A DNA stretch of 64,000 nt from Eubacteriales bacterium (GTDB lineage Bacteria; Bacillota; Clostridia; Lachnospirales; Lachnospiraceae). Positions within the stretch are counted from its first letter, which is position 1. Each line of letters begins with the position of its first letter. Where the stretch lies: assembly GCA_030526715.1 (NCBI GenBank), contig JAUNCG010000001.1:49140-113139 (forward strand). Direction: 5' to 3'. Shown here piece after piece: positions 24,513-34,174 of the stretch. Position numbers and translations under genes: made by a program. The notes beneath the pieces are model-generated. The model ran no database searches and had not been told where the DNA came from. It saw only the letters and a program-made list of their open reading frames with translations.

Positions 24513-25167
24513 CTACGATCTCTCCCTGTTTCTTATAGATACTGTCCGCCTTTACTACACCGCGAACACAGGATACCGGATAGATCTGGGCATTTCTGCC
24601 GATGACGGTTCCGGGATTCAGTACGGAATTGCATCCGACCTCGACATTGTCACCCAGCATGGCTCCGAACTTTTTCAATCCCGTGGCGATCTGCTCCTCA
24701 CCGTCCTTTACCACTACGAGTGTCTTGTCTGATTTTACATTAGAGGTGATACTGCCGGCTCCCATATGCGCGCGATATCCCAGAATGGAATCGCCTACAT
24801 AATTGTAATGAGGTACCTGAACCTTATTAAACAAGACCACATTTTTCAATTCTGTAGAATTGCCTACCACAGCGCCCTCTCCTACAATGGCATTTCCACG
24901 GATGAATGCGCAGTGACGAACCTCCGCTTCCTTACCGATGATCGCCGGACCATTAATAAAAGCGGTCGGCGCAACCTTTGCAGACTTGGCTACCCAGACA
25001 TTCTCTCCACGTTTCTCATACTCGTTCTCATCCAGAGCTGCTCCCAGCTCCAGAATAAAGCTGCTGATCTTCGGAAGCACCTCCCATGGATACGTTGCTC
25101 CCGCAAAAAGCTCCTTCGCGATCGTCTCCTCCAATGTATAAAGATTACTGATTTTTGCTGTCTCCAT
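24502..25167 (-). CDS. left-handed beta-helix nucleotidyl/acyltransferase-like protein
   Basis: A 221-residue protein whose C-terminal two thirds show hexapeptide repeats of the LpxA/GlmU left-handed beta-helix (VWVAKSAKVAPTAFINGPAI, AIVGEGAVVGNSTELKN, VEVGCNSVLNPGTVIGRNAQ). The N-terminal ~50 residues are a short helical domain. Homologues in Clostridia are usually labelled UDP-N-acetylglucosamine pyrophosphorylase, but no pyrophosphorylase nucleotidyltransferase domain is present, so that activity is doubtful. It is more likely an acyltransferase-like or sugar-nucleotide related protein. Standalone gene. Confidence 0.82.
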   Translation of the reverse strand: METAKISNLYTLEETIAKELFAGATYPWEVLPKISSFILELGAALDENEYEKRGENVWVAKSAKVAPTAFINGPAIIGKEAEVRHCAFIRGNAIVGEGAVVGNSTELKNVVLFNKVQVPHYNYVGDSILGYRAHMGAGSITSNVKSDKTLVVVKDGEEQIATGLKKFGAMLGDNVEVGCNSVLNPGTVIGRNAQIYPVSCVRGVVKADSIYKKQGEIVEKR

Positions 25168-25282
25168 CTTTTCCTTCCTCTTCCGGCATCATACATCCTG
25201 ATGCCCTTCTTCCTTTCTCATATCTTTTGTGACAATCCATTGCATTTCACACACCTACGCTCTGGATCCAATATGCAAATAT

Positions 25283-27292
25283 TTACTTTTTCTTTGCATA
25301 ACTTCCCCTGCTGCTTTTCGTAGACTGGTAATACTTCGCCGCCTCATCAAAAAAGCTGCGGAGTGCAAACTGCTGGTTCATATTCAATACCGCTTCTGTA
25401 CGGCTGCGCACAAAATGATTCAATTTTTCCATATATTCTTCCGGTGTGACACTTCCCTCTGCCACCAGAGTCAGCCCCTTCTCCCAGCTCGCCGTCAGCT
25501 CCGGATTCAGCAGGGATCTCACAGACACGCTCACCACATCGAAAATCATCTCTCCGAGAAGTGTCGGCGTCAGGATCTGCGTCTTCTTATTCAAAGCGAT
25601 GTATTTATTCGCCACCAGCTTTTTCAGGATCTCCGCACGGGTGGCACTGGTGCCGATGCCGCTGCCCTTGATATGCTCTCTCAGCTCCTCATCCTCGATA
25701 AGCTGACCTGCATTCTCCATGGCAAGGATCATTGAACCGGAGTTGTAGCGCTTCGGCGGTGAAGTTTCCCCCTCCCGGATCTCAAGCGCCTCCACCGGCA
25801 GAACCATCCCTTTCTTCAATGCCGCCAGAGCCGTGGTCAGGGACTCGTCCATAGAATCTTCTCTGCTTCGCTTCACTCCCGCCACCTTGAGATAGCCCTC
25901 CTGCTCCAGCACCTTAAAGGAGGAGAAAAACTTCTCCTTATCCATCTTTGTCACCAGATTGATCTTTCGATAGACCGCCGGCGGATAAAAGATACTCAGA
26001 AAACGTCTGGAGATCAGCTCATACACCTTCCCTGCGCGCTCGGGCAGACTGCGCAGAGCAGCCAGTCCCTGCCCGGTAGGCACGATGGCATAGTGATCCG
26101 TGATCTGCTTATCGTTCACATAGCGGGATGCAGACAATTTCTTGTAAGCGCCCTGCTGCAAGACCTCCTCCGCAAATCCTCCCACCGAAGGAACCCCGCA
26201 CAGTCCCCGGATATTTCGCGTAATCTCCTTCGCTACTGCCGTGGACAGGACACGGGCATCCGTTCTGGGATAGGTCACCAGCTTCTTCTCATAAAGCTCC
26301 TGCACGATACGAAGCGTCTCGTCCGGACTGATCTTAAACAATCTGGAGCAGTCGTTCTGAAGCTCCGCAAGATTATACAGCAGCGGAGGATTCTTATTCT
26401 CCTTCTTCCGGTCGATGCTCTCCACCGTCGCCGTCATCGGCTGCGTCTGCGAAAGCTTTTCGATCAGTCCCTGCGCATCCTTTTTCTCCTTGAATCCGTT
26501 TTCCTTATAGAGCTTCGGAGACTGATACCAGACGGAGCCCTCTACGGCACGAAACTCTCCTTCCGTTCGGGAGCCCCCCAGATCCAGCTGATTTACCACA
26601 CGGTAAAAGGGCGTCTTCACAAACTGCCGGATCTCACGTTCTCTTCTCACGATCATCCCCAGCACACAGGTCATGACCCGCCCCACAGATATCACTGTAT
26701 ATTTTGTATTCAGATAATTCGAAATGGAGTTTCCATACTTCAAAGACAGTAGTCTGGAAAAATTGATCCCCATCAGATAATCCTCTTTGGCTCGCAGATA
26801 TGCCGCGTCAGAGAGATGATCATATTCCTCCAGATCCTTCGCCTCCCGGATCCCTCTGAGGATCTCCTCCTCCGTCTGAGAATCGATCCACACTCGTCGG
26901 CGGTGCTTCGCCTTCTTATCCACACCGGCCTGCTGCTCCACAAGACGATAAATATACTCTCCCTCCCGTCCCGAGTCGGTACAGACATAGATATTCTCCA
27001 CATCCGCACGGTTCAAAAGACCGCTCACGATCTTGAACTGCTTGGAAACCTGAGGTATTACCTCGTATAAATAGTTCTCCGGCAAAAAAGGAAGTGTCGC
27101 CAGACTCCACTTCTTATATTTTTCATCATAGACCTCCGGATAGCTCATGGTCACCAGATGCCCTACGCACCAAGTAATCACCGCATTCTCACCTTCAAGA
27201 TATCCGTCGCGTCTTGCTGTATTCACTTTTAATGCTTTGGCAAATTCCTGTGCCACACTCGGTTTTTCCGCAATAAATAAAGATTTTGCCAT
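25283..27292 (-). CDS. topB: DNA topoisomerase III (type IA)
   Basis: A 669-residue type IA topoisomerase. The Toprim domain begins AKSLFIAEKPSVAQEFA and has the acidic CTDSGREGEYIYRLVE motif near 105; the active-site tyrosine sits in KLVTYPRTDARVLS near 310-320. No C-terminal zinc fingers are seen, as in TopB. It relaxes and decatenates DNA single strands during replication or recombination. Such genes occur on chromosomes and on conjugative elements; neighbours here are ordinary chromosomal genes, so I take it as chromosomal. Confidence 0.94.
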   Translation of the reverse strand: MAKSLFIAEKPSVAQEFAKALKVNTARRDGYLEGENAVITWCVGHLVTMSYPEVYDEKYKKWSLATLPFLPENYLYEVIPQVSKQFKIVSGLLNRADVENIYVCTDSGREGEYIYRLVEQQAGVDKKAKHRRRVWIDSQTEEEILRGIREAKDLEEYDHLSDAAYLRAKEDYLMGINFSRLLSLKYGNSISNYLNTKYTVISVGRVMTCVLGMIVRREREIRQFVKTPFYRVVNQLDLGGSRTEGEFRAVEGSVWYQSPKLYKENGFKEKKDAQGLIEKLSQTQPMTATVESIDRKKENKNPPLLYNLAELQNDCSRLFKISPDETLRIVQELYEKKLVTYPRTDARVLSTAVAKEITRNIRGLCGVPSVGGFAEEVLQQGAYKKLSASRYVNDKQITDHYAIVPTGQGLAALRSLPERAGKVYELISRRFLSIFYPPAVYRKINLVTKMDKEKFFSSFKVLEQEGYLKVAGVKRSREDSMDESLTTALAALKKGMVLPVEALEIREGETSPPKRYNSGSMILAMENAGQLIEDEELREHIKGSGIGTSATRAEILKKLVANKYIALNKKTQILTPTLLGEMIFDVVSVSVRSLLNPELTASWEKGLTLVAEGSVTPEEYMEKLNHFVRSRTEAVLNMNQQFALRSFFDEAAKYYQSTKSSRGSYAKKK

Positions 27293-27321
27293 ATAACCCT
27301 TTCATTTTTAATTGATATGCT

Positions 27322-28041
27322 CTATTCCGGGATGTTCCGCTCATAAAAGCTATGTCTTGCAAGAAATAAAAACAGAATTCCTATCAGCACGCATCCAAAA
27401 GAGCCGATATACAGCATCATGGCTCTCTTCGCAAACCATTCCTGCTGAAACAAAGAAAACGGCGTCAGATACTGTACGATAAAAAGCCCCGGAAACAAAT
27501 AGTAGATCAGATAGATCCCATAAAATACACACGGAACCACCACTGCTGCCCGTATATAACGATAGGTCCGCTTCGCAATGCAGGAAATACAGAAGCAATA
27601 ACCACCCACAGCCACCTGCAGGGAAAAAGATCCAAGATTCAACAGAACATAAGTACTTCTCTTCCATACTCCCGTCAACCGATATACGCCGGTCAGGCAT
27701 CCGAAGAGCGTCGAGACGGTCAACAGCAGCATTGCATTGATCAGGACAAATACCAGCTTCGTCCGAAAAATCCTCTGCGGGCTCATCTGTGTAGATAAGA
27801 GCAGCTCCATAGTTCCGTCATCCTCCCGTGCCATCATGACCCGGTAAGCAAGCAGCATCATCATTCCTGCCGGAATCACAACTACAGGCAGCGTGTCCCA
27901 GAACATGTCCGAGATCTCGATGAGCCGCATATGGCAGATTCCCATGGCAATGAGGAGACTGAAAAGCTGTATCATATATGTGATCACGATCGCTCTGCGA
28001 TTGATCATAAAATCCTGTTTTAATAACGCTATACTAAGCAT
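27322..28041 (-). CDS. ABC-2 type membrane protein
   Basis: A 239-residue polytopic membrane protein with about six hydrophobic segments (for example AIVITYMIQLFSLLIAMGIC, VVVIPAGMMMLLAYRVMM). An EDDGTMELLLSTQ stretch near 72, followed by MSPQRIFRTKLV, is the usual coupling region of ABC-2 exporters. The start at 28041 overlaps the ATPase stop by 8 bases and has GGAGG 8 bases upstream. With the ATPase gene it forms a two-gene exporter; substrate is unknown. Confidence 0.86.
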   Translation of the reverse strand: MLSIALLKQDFMINRRAIVITYMIQLFSLLIAMGICHMRLIEISDMFWDTLPVVVIPAGMMMLLAYRVMMAREDDGTMELLLSTQMSPQRIFRTKLVFVLINAMLLLTVSTLFGCLTGVYRLTGVWKRSTYVLLNLGSFSLQVAVGGYCFCISCIAKRTYRYIRAAVVVPCVFYGIYLIYYLFPGLFIVQYLTPFSLFQQEWFAKRAMMLYIGSFGCVLIGILFLFLARHSFYERNIPE

Positions 28042-28918
28042 GAAGTCTTCCTCCGTAGATATGGACAAACGTCTCCTCCAGCGAAAGCGGAATCGGCTCC
28101 ATACCTGTCACCTGATATTTAGAAAGCGCACGCAGCAACGGGAGCAGGGCTCCCTGTACCGTCACGATCACGTTACGGTCTTTCATACTTTTTATTTCAA
28201 AATGCTCCTTTGAGAACTGCATCGCCATATGAGCGCTGGAAAAACGGATCAGATAGTTCCGATACATGTTCTCCCGGAGATTCTCAATATCTCCCAGATA
28301 CGCCACATTCCCATGATCTAACAGCGCCACCCTGTCACAGGTAAGATCCACGCAATCCACAGATTCCGTGGTCAGTATGATCATATGATTCTTCTCGCGT
28401 TCCTCAAGGATCAGATCCGTCAGTATGCTGCGCTCCTTCGGATCCAAATGCTGAAACGGATGATCCAGCAGTATCACCTGAGGGCTGTGCAGCAGCGCCG
28501 CAATGATACCTGCCTTCTTCAGATCTGCCTCCCGCATTTTTCCCAAACGCTCATCGAGCTCCACATCCAGCCGCAGAGCCAGTTCAAACATTCTCTCCAG
28601 ATTACGAATACCGCGCATACCGGCCAGAGAACGCAGAAACTGCCGCGCGGTCAGTGTCGGCGGCAATGTCACGTTCTGGGGCAGATATCCGATCATCTTA
28701 TGAAGGGAAAGACCGGCCTCGGCACAGTCTTTCCCGTTGATCGCACATCTTCCCTTAGACGGTCCCTCAAATCCCATAAGCATACGAAGCGCGGTTGTTT
28801 TGCCGGAGCCTGTCGGCCCCACCAGTCCGAACACTTCTCCTTCCTCCACCTCAAAGGAAAAATCGAAAATTCCCGCTCCTTTGCCATAGCTCTTTGTCAG
28901 ATTCTTAAACCGTATCAT
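28034..28918 (-). CDS. ABC transporter ATP-binding protein
   Basis: A 294-residue ATPase: Walker A GPTGSGKTTALRML near 34, a Q-loop YLPQNVTLPP near 78, a weak signature region (LGKMREADLKKAGIIAALL instead of LSGGQ), Walker B VILLDHPFQHLDP near 150 where the usual catalytic Glu is His. The C-terminal ~80 residues are typical of exporters of the bacitracin/lantibiotic or ABC-2 class. The altered catalytic residue and signature suggest slow or regulated hydrolysis. Three bases separate it from asd upstream. Confidence 0.86.
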   Translation of the reverse strand: MIRFKNLTKSYGKGAGIFDFSFEVEEGEVFGLVGPTGSGKTTALRMLMGFEGPSKGRCAINGKDCAEAGLSLHKMIGYLPQNVTLPPTLTARQFLRSLAGMRGIRNLERMFELALRLDVELDERLGKMREADLKKAGIIAALLHSPQVILLDHPFQHLDPKERSILTDLILEEREKNHMIILTTESVDCVDLTCDRVALLDHGNVAYLGDIENLRENMYRNYLIRFSSAHMAMQFSKEHFEIKSMKDRNVIVTVQGALLPLLRALSKYQVTGMEPIPLSLEETFVHIYGGRLHA

Positions 28919-28921
28919 AAA

Positions 28922-30013
28922 TTACTGTTCCTTTTTCTGAATATATCCGAGGGACTTCAGGCTCTCCGCACAGAGTACCGCACCACCCGCAGCGCCGCGC
29001 ACGGTATTGTGGGACAGACCCACAAACTTGAAATCATATACGGTATCCTCGCGAAGACGACCGATGGAAACCCCCATACCATGTTCATAATCTACATCTG
29101 CCTTAACCTGTGGACGATTGTCCTCTTCCATATAACGGATAAAATGCTCCGGTGCGCTCGGAAGCTTCTGCTCCTGCGGATATCCGGAGAAGTTCACCAG
29201 CTTTTCGATCAGCTGTTCCTTGGTCGGATGCTTACGGAACTTCACAAACACGGCTGCGGTATGTCCGTTCAGCACCGGAACACGCAGACACTGACAGGTG
29301 ATCACCGGCTCAGCGGCTTTCACGATCACACCATCCTTCACTTCACCGAGGATGCGCAGCGGCTCCTGCTCTGACTTCTCCTCCTCGCCTCCGATATACG
29401 GAATCACATTCTCTACCATCTCCGGCCAATCCTTGAAGGTCTTGCCCGCACCGGAAATTGCCTGATATGTGGTAGCAACCACCTCATACGGCTCAAACTC
29501 TCTCCATGCGGCAAGCGCCGGAGCATAACTCTGAATAGAGCAGTTCGGTTTTACGGCAATAAATCCACGGGTGGTTCCCAAACGCTTCTTCTGAGACTCG
29601 ATCACCTCAAAATGCTTCAGGTTGATCTCCGGGATCACCATCGGGACATCCGGTGTCCAGCGATGAGCACTGTTGTTGGAAACCACAGGAGTCTCGGTCT
29701 TTGCATAAGCCTCCTCAATGGCCTTGATCTCATCCTTAGACATATCTACTGCGGAGAATACAAAGTCTACACTTGCAGCCACCTTCTCCACCTCATTGAC
29801 ATTCATTACTACAATTTTCTTCACTGCCTCCGGCATCGGTGTCGTCATCTTCCACCGCTCGCCTACGGCTTCCTCATAGGTCTTTCCTGCGCTTCTCGGG
29901 CTCGCTGCAAGCGTTACCACTTCAAACCATGGATGATTCTCCAGCAGAGAAATAAATCTCTGACCCACCATACCGGTTGCACCAAGAATTCCGACTCTCA
30001 ATTTTTCGCTCAT
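28922..30013 (-). CDS. asd: aspartate-semialdehyde dehydrogenase
   Basis: A 363-residue enzyme of the archaeal/fungal-type branch of Asd. NADP site GATGMVGQRF at 11-20, catalytic Cys158 in VKPNCSIQS, and SGAGKTFKDWPEM near 207. It reduces aspartyl-phosphate to the semialdehyde, the branch point to lysine/diaminopimelate, threonine and methionine. thrC lies elsewhere in the window (56.2 kb). It is followed without a gap by the ABC exporter genes, perhaps by read-through. Confidence 0.95.
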   Translation of the reverse strand: MSEKLRVGILGATGMVGQRFISLLENHPWFEVVTLAASPRSAGKTYEEAVGERWKMTTPMPEAVKKIVVMNVNEVEKVAASVDFVFSAVDMSKDEIKAIEEAYAKTETPVVSNNSAHRWTPDVPMVIPEINLKHFEVIESQKKRLGTTRGFIAVKPNCSIQSYAPALAAWREFEPYEVVATTYQAISGAGKTFKDWPEMVENVIPYIGGEEEKSEQEPLRILGEVKDGVIVKAAEPVITCQCLRVPVLNGHTAAVFVKFRKHPTKEQLIEKLVNFSGYPQEQKLPSAPEHFIRYMEEDNRPQVKADVDYEHGMGVSIGRLREDTVYDFKFVGLSHNTVRGAAGGAVLCAESLKSLGYIQKKEQ

Positions 30014-30086
30014 AATTTCCTCCTCATTCCATGTAGTAACATGTTTCTTCTATATAATACTCTGTGCTATCCAGAATTTTATAACG

Positions 30087-31463
30087 TCATTCTGACAGAT
30101 ATGCTTTTCCTGCCTCAATACTTCTGCGCATGGATGCCTCGGAAGGCGCTCCGATCGTCTGTCGCTTCTCTACGCAGGTCTTCAGGCTCACCGCATCATA
30201 GATATCCGCCTCAAAGACCGGACTGATCGCTTTCAGCTCCTCAAGACTCAGCTCATGGATCGCCTTGTTCTTCTCAATACAGTACAGCACCAGTCTCCCG
30301 ATGATCCCATGGGCATCCCGGAACGGAACTCCGTGATTTACCAGATAATCCGCCGCGTCTGTTGCATTCGTGAAGCCGTTCATAGCGCTCTCCTCCATCA
30401 CGTCCTTACGGAAACGCATGGTAGCGATCATACCGTTAAACAAAGCAACGCAGCCCTTCACCGTATCGATCGCGTCAAAGGTCAGTTCCTTGTCCTCCTG
30501 CATATCCTTGTTATATGCCAGAGGCAGTCCCTTCATTGTCGTCAGGATCGAGATCAGCGCGCCGTAGACTCTTCCGGTCTTTCCTCTTACCAGCTCCGCA
30601 ATATCCGGATTTTTCTTCTGCGGCATGATACTGCTTCCGGTACTGTATGCATCATCGATCTCCACAAAACGATATTCATTCGTATTCCAGATGATGATCT
30701 CCTCACAAAACCTCGACAAATGCATCATCACCGTGGAAAGCGCCGACAACAGCTCGATCACATAATCGCGATCCGATACCGAATCCATACTGTTCATGGT
30801 CGGTCCGTCAAAATGAAGCAGCTGTGCCGTATATTCACGATCCAGCGGATAGGTTGTTCCCGCTAACGCACCACTGCCCAGCGGACAGTAATTCATTCTC
30901 TTTTTTATATCAGCCAGACGAAGCCTGTCTCTTCGGAACATCTCAAAATATGCGCCGAGATGATGCGCCAAGGTGATGGGCTGCGCCTTCTGCAAATGTG
31001 TAAAGCCCGGCATATACGTATGAATATGCTCCTCCATCATGGAGAGCAGCGTCCCCAGAAGCGTCTTCAAAAGAGCATCGATCTCATAGATCTCATCTCT
31101 GGTATAAAGCTTCATATCCAGCGCCACCTGATCATTGCGGCTTCTTCCGGTGTGCAGCTTCTTCCCGGCATCTCCGATCCGATCAATCAGGTTGGCCTCC
31201 ACAAAGCTGTGGATATCCTCGTACTCCTGTGTGATCTCAAGCCTTCCACTCTCCACATCCGCCTCAATGCCTGCCAGTCCGTCCAGAATCTGCCTCAGCT
31301 CCTGCTCCGTCAGAATCCCCTGCTTTGCCAGCATTCTCACATGGGCTCTGCTGCCTTCGATATCCTGTTTCCAGAACTTTTGATCAAACGTAATGGACGC
31401 GTTAAAATTATAAACGAGCTGATCCGTCTCCTTCGTGAAGCGTCCGCCCCATAACTGTGCCAT
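30087..31463 (-). CDS. argH: argininosuccinate lyase
   Basis: A 458-residue ArgH of normal length, beginning MAQLWGGRFTKETD. It cleaves argininosuccinate to arginine and fumarate. The family signature GSSIMPQKKNPD is near 280, and HTGRSRNDQVALD near 105 holds conserved substrate residues. The start at 31463 has GAGG 8 bases upstream; a 35-residue upstream extension of the frame is rejected. argG is not in the window. The gene ends 73 bases before the asd start, on the same strand. Confidence 0.96.
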   Translation of the reverse strand: MAQLWGGRFTKETDQLVYNFNASITFDQKFWKQDIEGSRAHVRMLAKQGILTEQELRQILDGLAGIEADVESGRLEITQEYEDIHSFVEANLIDRIGDAGKKLHTGRSRNDQVALDMKLYTRDEIYEIDALLKTLLGTLLSMMEEHIHTYMPGFTHLQKAQPITLAHHLGAYFEMFRRDRLRLADIKKRMNYCPLGSGALAGTTYPLDREYTAQLLHFDGPTMNSMDSVSDRDYVIELLSALSTVMMHLSRFCEEIIIWNTNEYRFVEIDDAYSTGSSIMPQKKNPDIAELVRGKTGRVYGALISILTTMKGLPLAYNKDMQEDKELTFDAIDTVKGCVALFNGMIATMRFRKDVMEESAMNGFTNATDAADYLVNHGVPFRDAHGIIGRLVLYCIEKNKAIHELSLEELKAISPVFEADIYDAVSLKTCVEKRQTIGAPSEASMRRSIEAGKAYLSE

Positions 31464-31564
31464 AGCTTTTCCTCTTTTCTGTGTATACTTTGTTTCGTAT
31501 CTTATCACACTTTTTCGGCGGTCGCAAGGAATTTCCCCATGCATTTTCCCCCTTATCCTACACT

Positions 31565-32221
31565 TCAATCCGCTTGCTTCTCTTCCTTATTTATATCTTC
31601 CCGTTCTTCCGCCTCTCTGCGCGAGAAAATACATCCGCAATAATTCTGTCGATACAGTCCGTACTCTCTGGACAGCTCTGTAGAGCGCTTATAGCCGTTC
31701 CTCTTTTTAAAATCGGACGGCAGCCAGCGCACCTGATATTCACCGGCCAGCTCTTCTCCTATCTGATTCAGCAGTTGTGCATTTTTCAGCGGGCTGATCG
31801 TGAGGGTCGTGGTCACATAATCCATCCCCAGCTCTTTGGCAAGCTCGGCCGACCGTTTCAGGCGCATTCGGAAGCAGATCTCACATCTTGCGCCCCCCTC
31901 CGGCTCACGCTCCAGCCCCCGCACCTTCTCATAATACATCGGAGCGTCAAAATCCCCCTCGATAAACTCCACCGGATATCTCGTAGGCAGCTCCCGGATA
32001 AACCTCTGCTGTTCCCTGACCCGCTTATGATATTCCTCCTCCGGCGCGATATTTGGATTGTAATAAAATACCGTGATATGAAAATACTGTGACAAATACT
32101 CAATCACATAACTGCTGCAGGGCGCGCAGCAGCTGTGCAGCAAAAGCGTGGGGGGCTGCTCTCCCTCCGTCAAATGCAGTATGATCTTGTCCAGTTCCTT
32201 TTGATAATTACGTTGCTTCAT
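31565..32221 (-). CDS. queH: epoxyqueuosine reductase QueH
   Basis: A 218-residue QueH (formerly DUF208), the non-B12 enzyme for the last step of queuosine synthesis in tRNA. The metal and iron-sulfur cysteines are visible: LLHSCCAPCSSYV near 30, GARCEICFRMRL near 100, and YCGCIFSRREAEE near the C terminus. The start at 32221 has GGAG 5 bases upstream. queA, which makes the epoxyqueuosine substrate, is at 45.4 kb. Having QueH rather than the B12-dependent QueG fits the B12-free theme of the microcompartment. Confidence 0.94.
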   Translation of the reverse strand: MKQRNYQKELDKIILHLTEGEQPPTLLLHSCCAPCSSYVIEYLSQYFHITVFYYNPNIAPEEEYHKRVREQQRFIRELPTRYPVEFIEGDFDAPMYYEKVRGLEREPEGGARCEICFRMRLKRSAELAKELGMDYVTTTLTISPLKNAQLLNQIGEELAGEYQVRWLPSDFKKRNGYKRSTELSREYGLYRQNYCGCIFSRREAEEREDINKEEKQAD

Positions 32222-32403
32222 GTCCTCTCCTTTATCTTTCGAACACATTCCGGTCCGATACGCGGCACTTTGCAGAAGGTCGCCACGTCCAAATCATGCT
32301 CAGTATACGCTTTGCTCCTTCTCAGTGCAACGAAATTAATATAATTTTCACAAATTTATCATTGAAATCTTGTCCGTCTCGCCCTAGAATGGTAAAGTTA
32401 AGA

Positions 32404-32409
32404 TATAAT
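32404..32409 (+). promoter_or_regulatory. probable -10 box of the ABC exporter operon
   Basis: TATAAT 32 bases before the first exporter ATG, in an AT-rich run; no convincing -35 box at 17 bases, so confidence is limited. Confidence 0.4.
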
Positions 32410-32440
32410 AGAATATAGTATTTAGAAAGGATGTGACCTT

Positions 32441-34174
32441 ATGCTGAAAAATCTTTTAAGCTGTGTCGGGGAATATAAGAAGCCTTCCCTTCTGGCGCCG
32501 CTTTCTGTCACTCTGGAAGTATTTCTGGAGGTATTGATACCTTATTTGATGGCGACTCTGATCGATCAGGGGATCTCCACCGGCAGCATGCCCATCGTGA
32601 TCCGCTACGGTTTGATCCTCGTAGTGGCCGCCATGGCCTCTCTCATGTTCGGTGTACTTTCCGGTCATTTTGCCGCAGTAGCCTCCGCAGGCTTCGCGAA
32701 AAATCTCCGTCGCGAGATGTACTACCGGGTACAGGACTTCTCTTTTACCAACATTGACCATTTTTCCACCTCCAGTCTTGTTACCAGACTGACTACGGAT
32801 GTTACCAATGTCCAGAACGCCTACCAGATGATCATACGAATTGCTGTACGTGCGCCGATCATGCTGATTTTAGCGCTGATCATGGCTGCCCGCATCAGTC
32901 CAAAGCTGTCTTTGGTGTATCTGTGCATTATACCGATTCTGGGAATCGCGCTGTACGCTATCATCTCCCACGCACATCCTATTTTTGTGCGCGTATTTAA
33001 AACCTACGACAAATTAAACAACGTGGTTCAGGAGAATGTCCACGGTATTCGCGTGGTCAAGTCTTTCGTCCGGGAGGATTTTGAAAAAAAGAAATTTGAC
33101 GAAATATCCGGTTCCATCTACCATGATTTTTCAAAGGTAGAGAAGCTGATCGCTTTCAACGGTCCGGTCATGCAGTTTAGTGTCTATACCTGTATGCTGC
33201 TGATCTCATGGTTCGGCGCAAGATTGATCGTCTCCGATGAGATGACTACCGGACAACTGACCTCCATGTTTACTTACACCATGCAGATCCTGATCAGTCT
33301 GATGATGCTCTCTATGATCTTTGTCATGACCATCATCTCCCGGGCAGCCATGGAACGTATCAACGAAGTGCTGATCGAGACACCGGATATTGCCAATCCC
33401 GAGCATGCTCTCACCGAGGTGCCGGACGGTTCCATCGTCTTTGATCATGTATCCTTCAGCTATACGGGCGATGCAAAAAAGCTGTGTCTCAAAGACATTG
33501 ATCTCACGATCCGTTCCGGAGAGACTGTAGGAATCATCGGCGGTACCGGAAGCGCCAAATCTACCTTTGTACAGTTGATCCCGCGTCTCTATGACGTAAC
33601 CTCAGGCGCTGTCCGGGTCGGTGGTCATGATGTACGAGAGTACGATATGCAGGTGCTGCGCGATGCAGTCTCTATGGTTCTGCAGAAAAATGTCCTCTTC
33701 TCCGGCACGATCAAGGATAATCTCCGCTGGGGCAACAAGGATGCCTCAGACGAGGAAATGCTTCATGCCTGTCAGCTTGCGCAGGCAGATGAATTTATCC
33801 AGAGCTTTCCGGAAAAGTACGACACTCACATCGAGCAGGGAGGCTCCAACGTCTCCGGCGGTCAGAAACAGCGCATTTGTATTGCCAGAGCACTTCTGAA
33901 AAAGCCCGCGATCCTGATTCTTGATGACAGTACCTCTGCGGTAGACACCAGAACGGATGCTCTGATCCGCAAAGCTTTTGCCGAAGAAATTCCGCATACT
34001 ACCAAGCTGATCATTGCCCAGAGAATTTCCTCTGTACAGGATGCCAACAAAATCATTGTTCTGGATAACGGCGCAGTCTCCGCGGTGGGTACCCACGAGG
34101 AGCTGCTGGCCTCCAATCCGATCTATCAGGAAGTATATTATTCTCAGGTAAAGGAGGGTGCAGACCATGAATAA
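32441..34174 (+). CDS. heterodimeric ABC exporter subunit with degenerate ATP site
   Basis: A 577-residue half-transporter: six transmembrane helices (1-~310), then an ATPase domain with Walker A IGGTGSAKSTFVQL near 365, signature SGGQKQRICIARAL, and Walker B ILDDSTSAVDT in which the catalytic Glu is Asp. That substitution marks the degenerate-site partner of heterodimeric exporters such as TM287/288 and BmrCD. The downstream gene has the intact site. Probably exports drugs, peptides or lipids; no substrate clue. Its stop overlaps the partner start. Confidence 0.93.
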   Translation: MLKNLLSCVGEYKKPSLLAPLSVTLEVFLEVLIPYLMATLIDQGISTGSMPIVIRYGLILVVAAMASLMFGVLSGHFAAVASAGFAKNLRREMYYRVQDFSFTNIDHFSTSSLVTRLTTDVTNVQNAYQMIIRIAVRAPIMLILALIMAARISPKLSLVYLCIIPILGIALYAIISHAHPIFVRVFKTYDKLNNVVQENVHGIRVVKSFVREDFEKKKFDEISGSIYHDFSKVEKLIAFNGPVMQFSVYTCMLLISWFGARLIVSDEMTTGQLTSMFTYTMQILISLMMLSMIFVMTIISRAAMERINEVLIETPDIANPEHALTEVPDGSIVFDHVSFSYTGDAKKLCLKDIDLTIRSGETVGIIGGTGSAKSTFVQLIPRLYDVTSGAVRVGGHDVREYDMQVLRDAVSMVLQKNVLFSGTIKDNLRWGNKDASDEEMLHACQLAQADEFIQSFPEKYDTHIEQGGSNVSGGQKQRICIARALLKKPAILILDDSTSAVDTRTDALIRKAFAEEIPHTTKLIIAQRISSVQDANKIIVLDNGAVSAVGTHEELLASNPIYQEVYYSQVKEGADHE

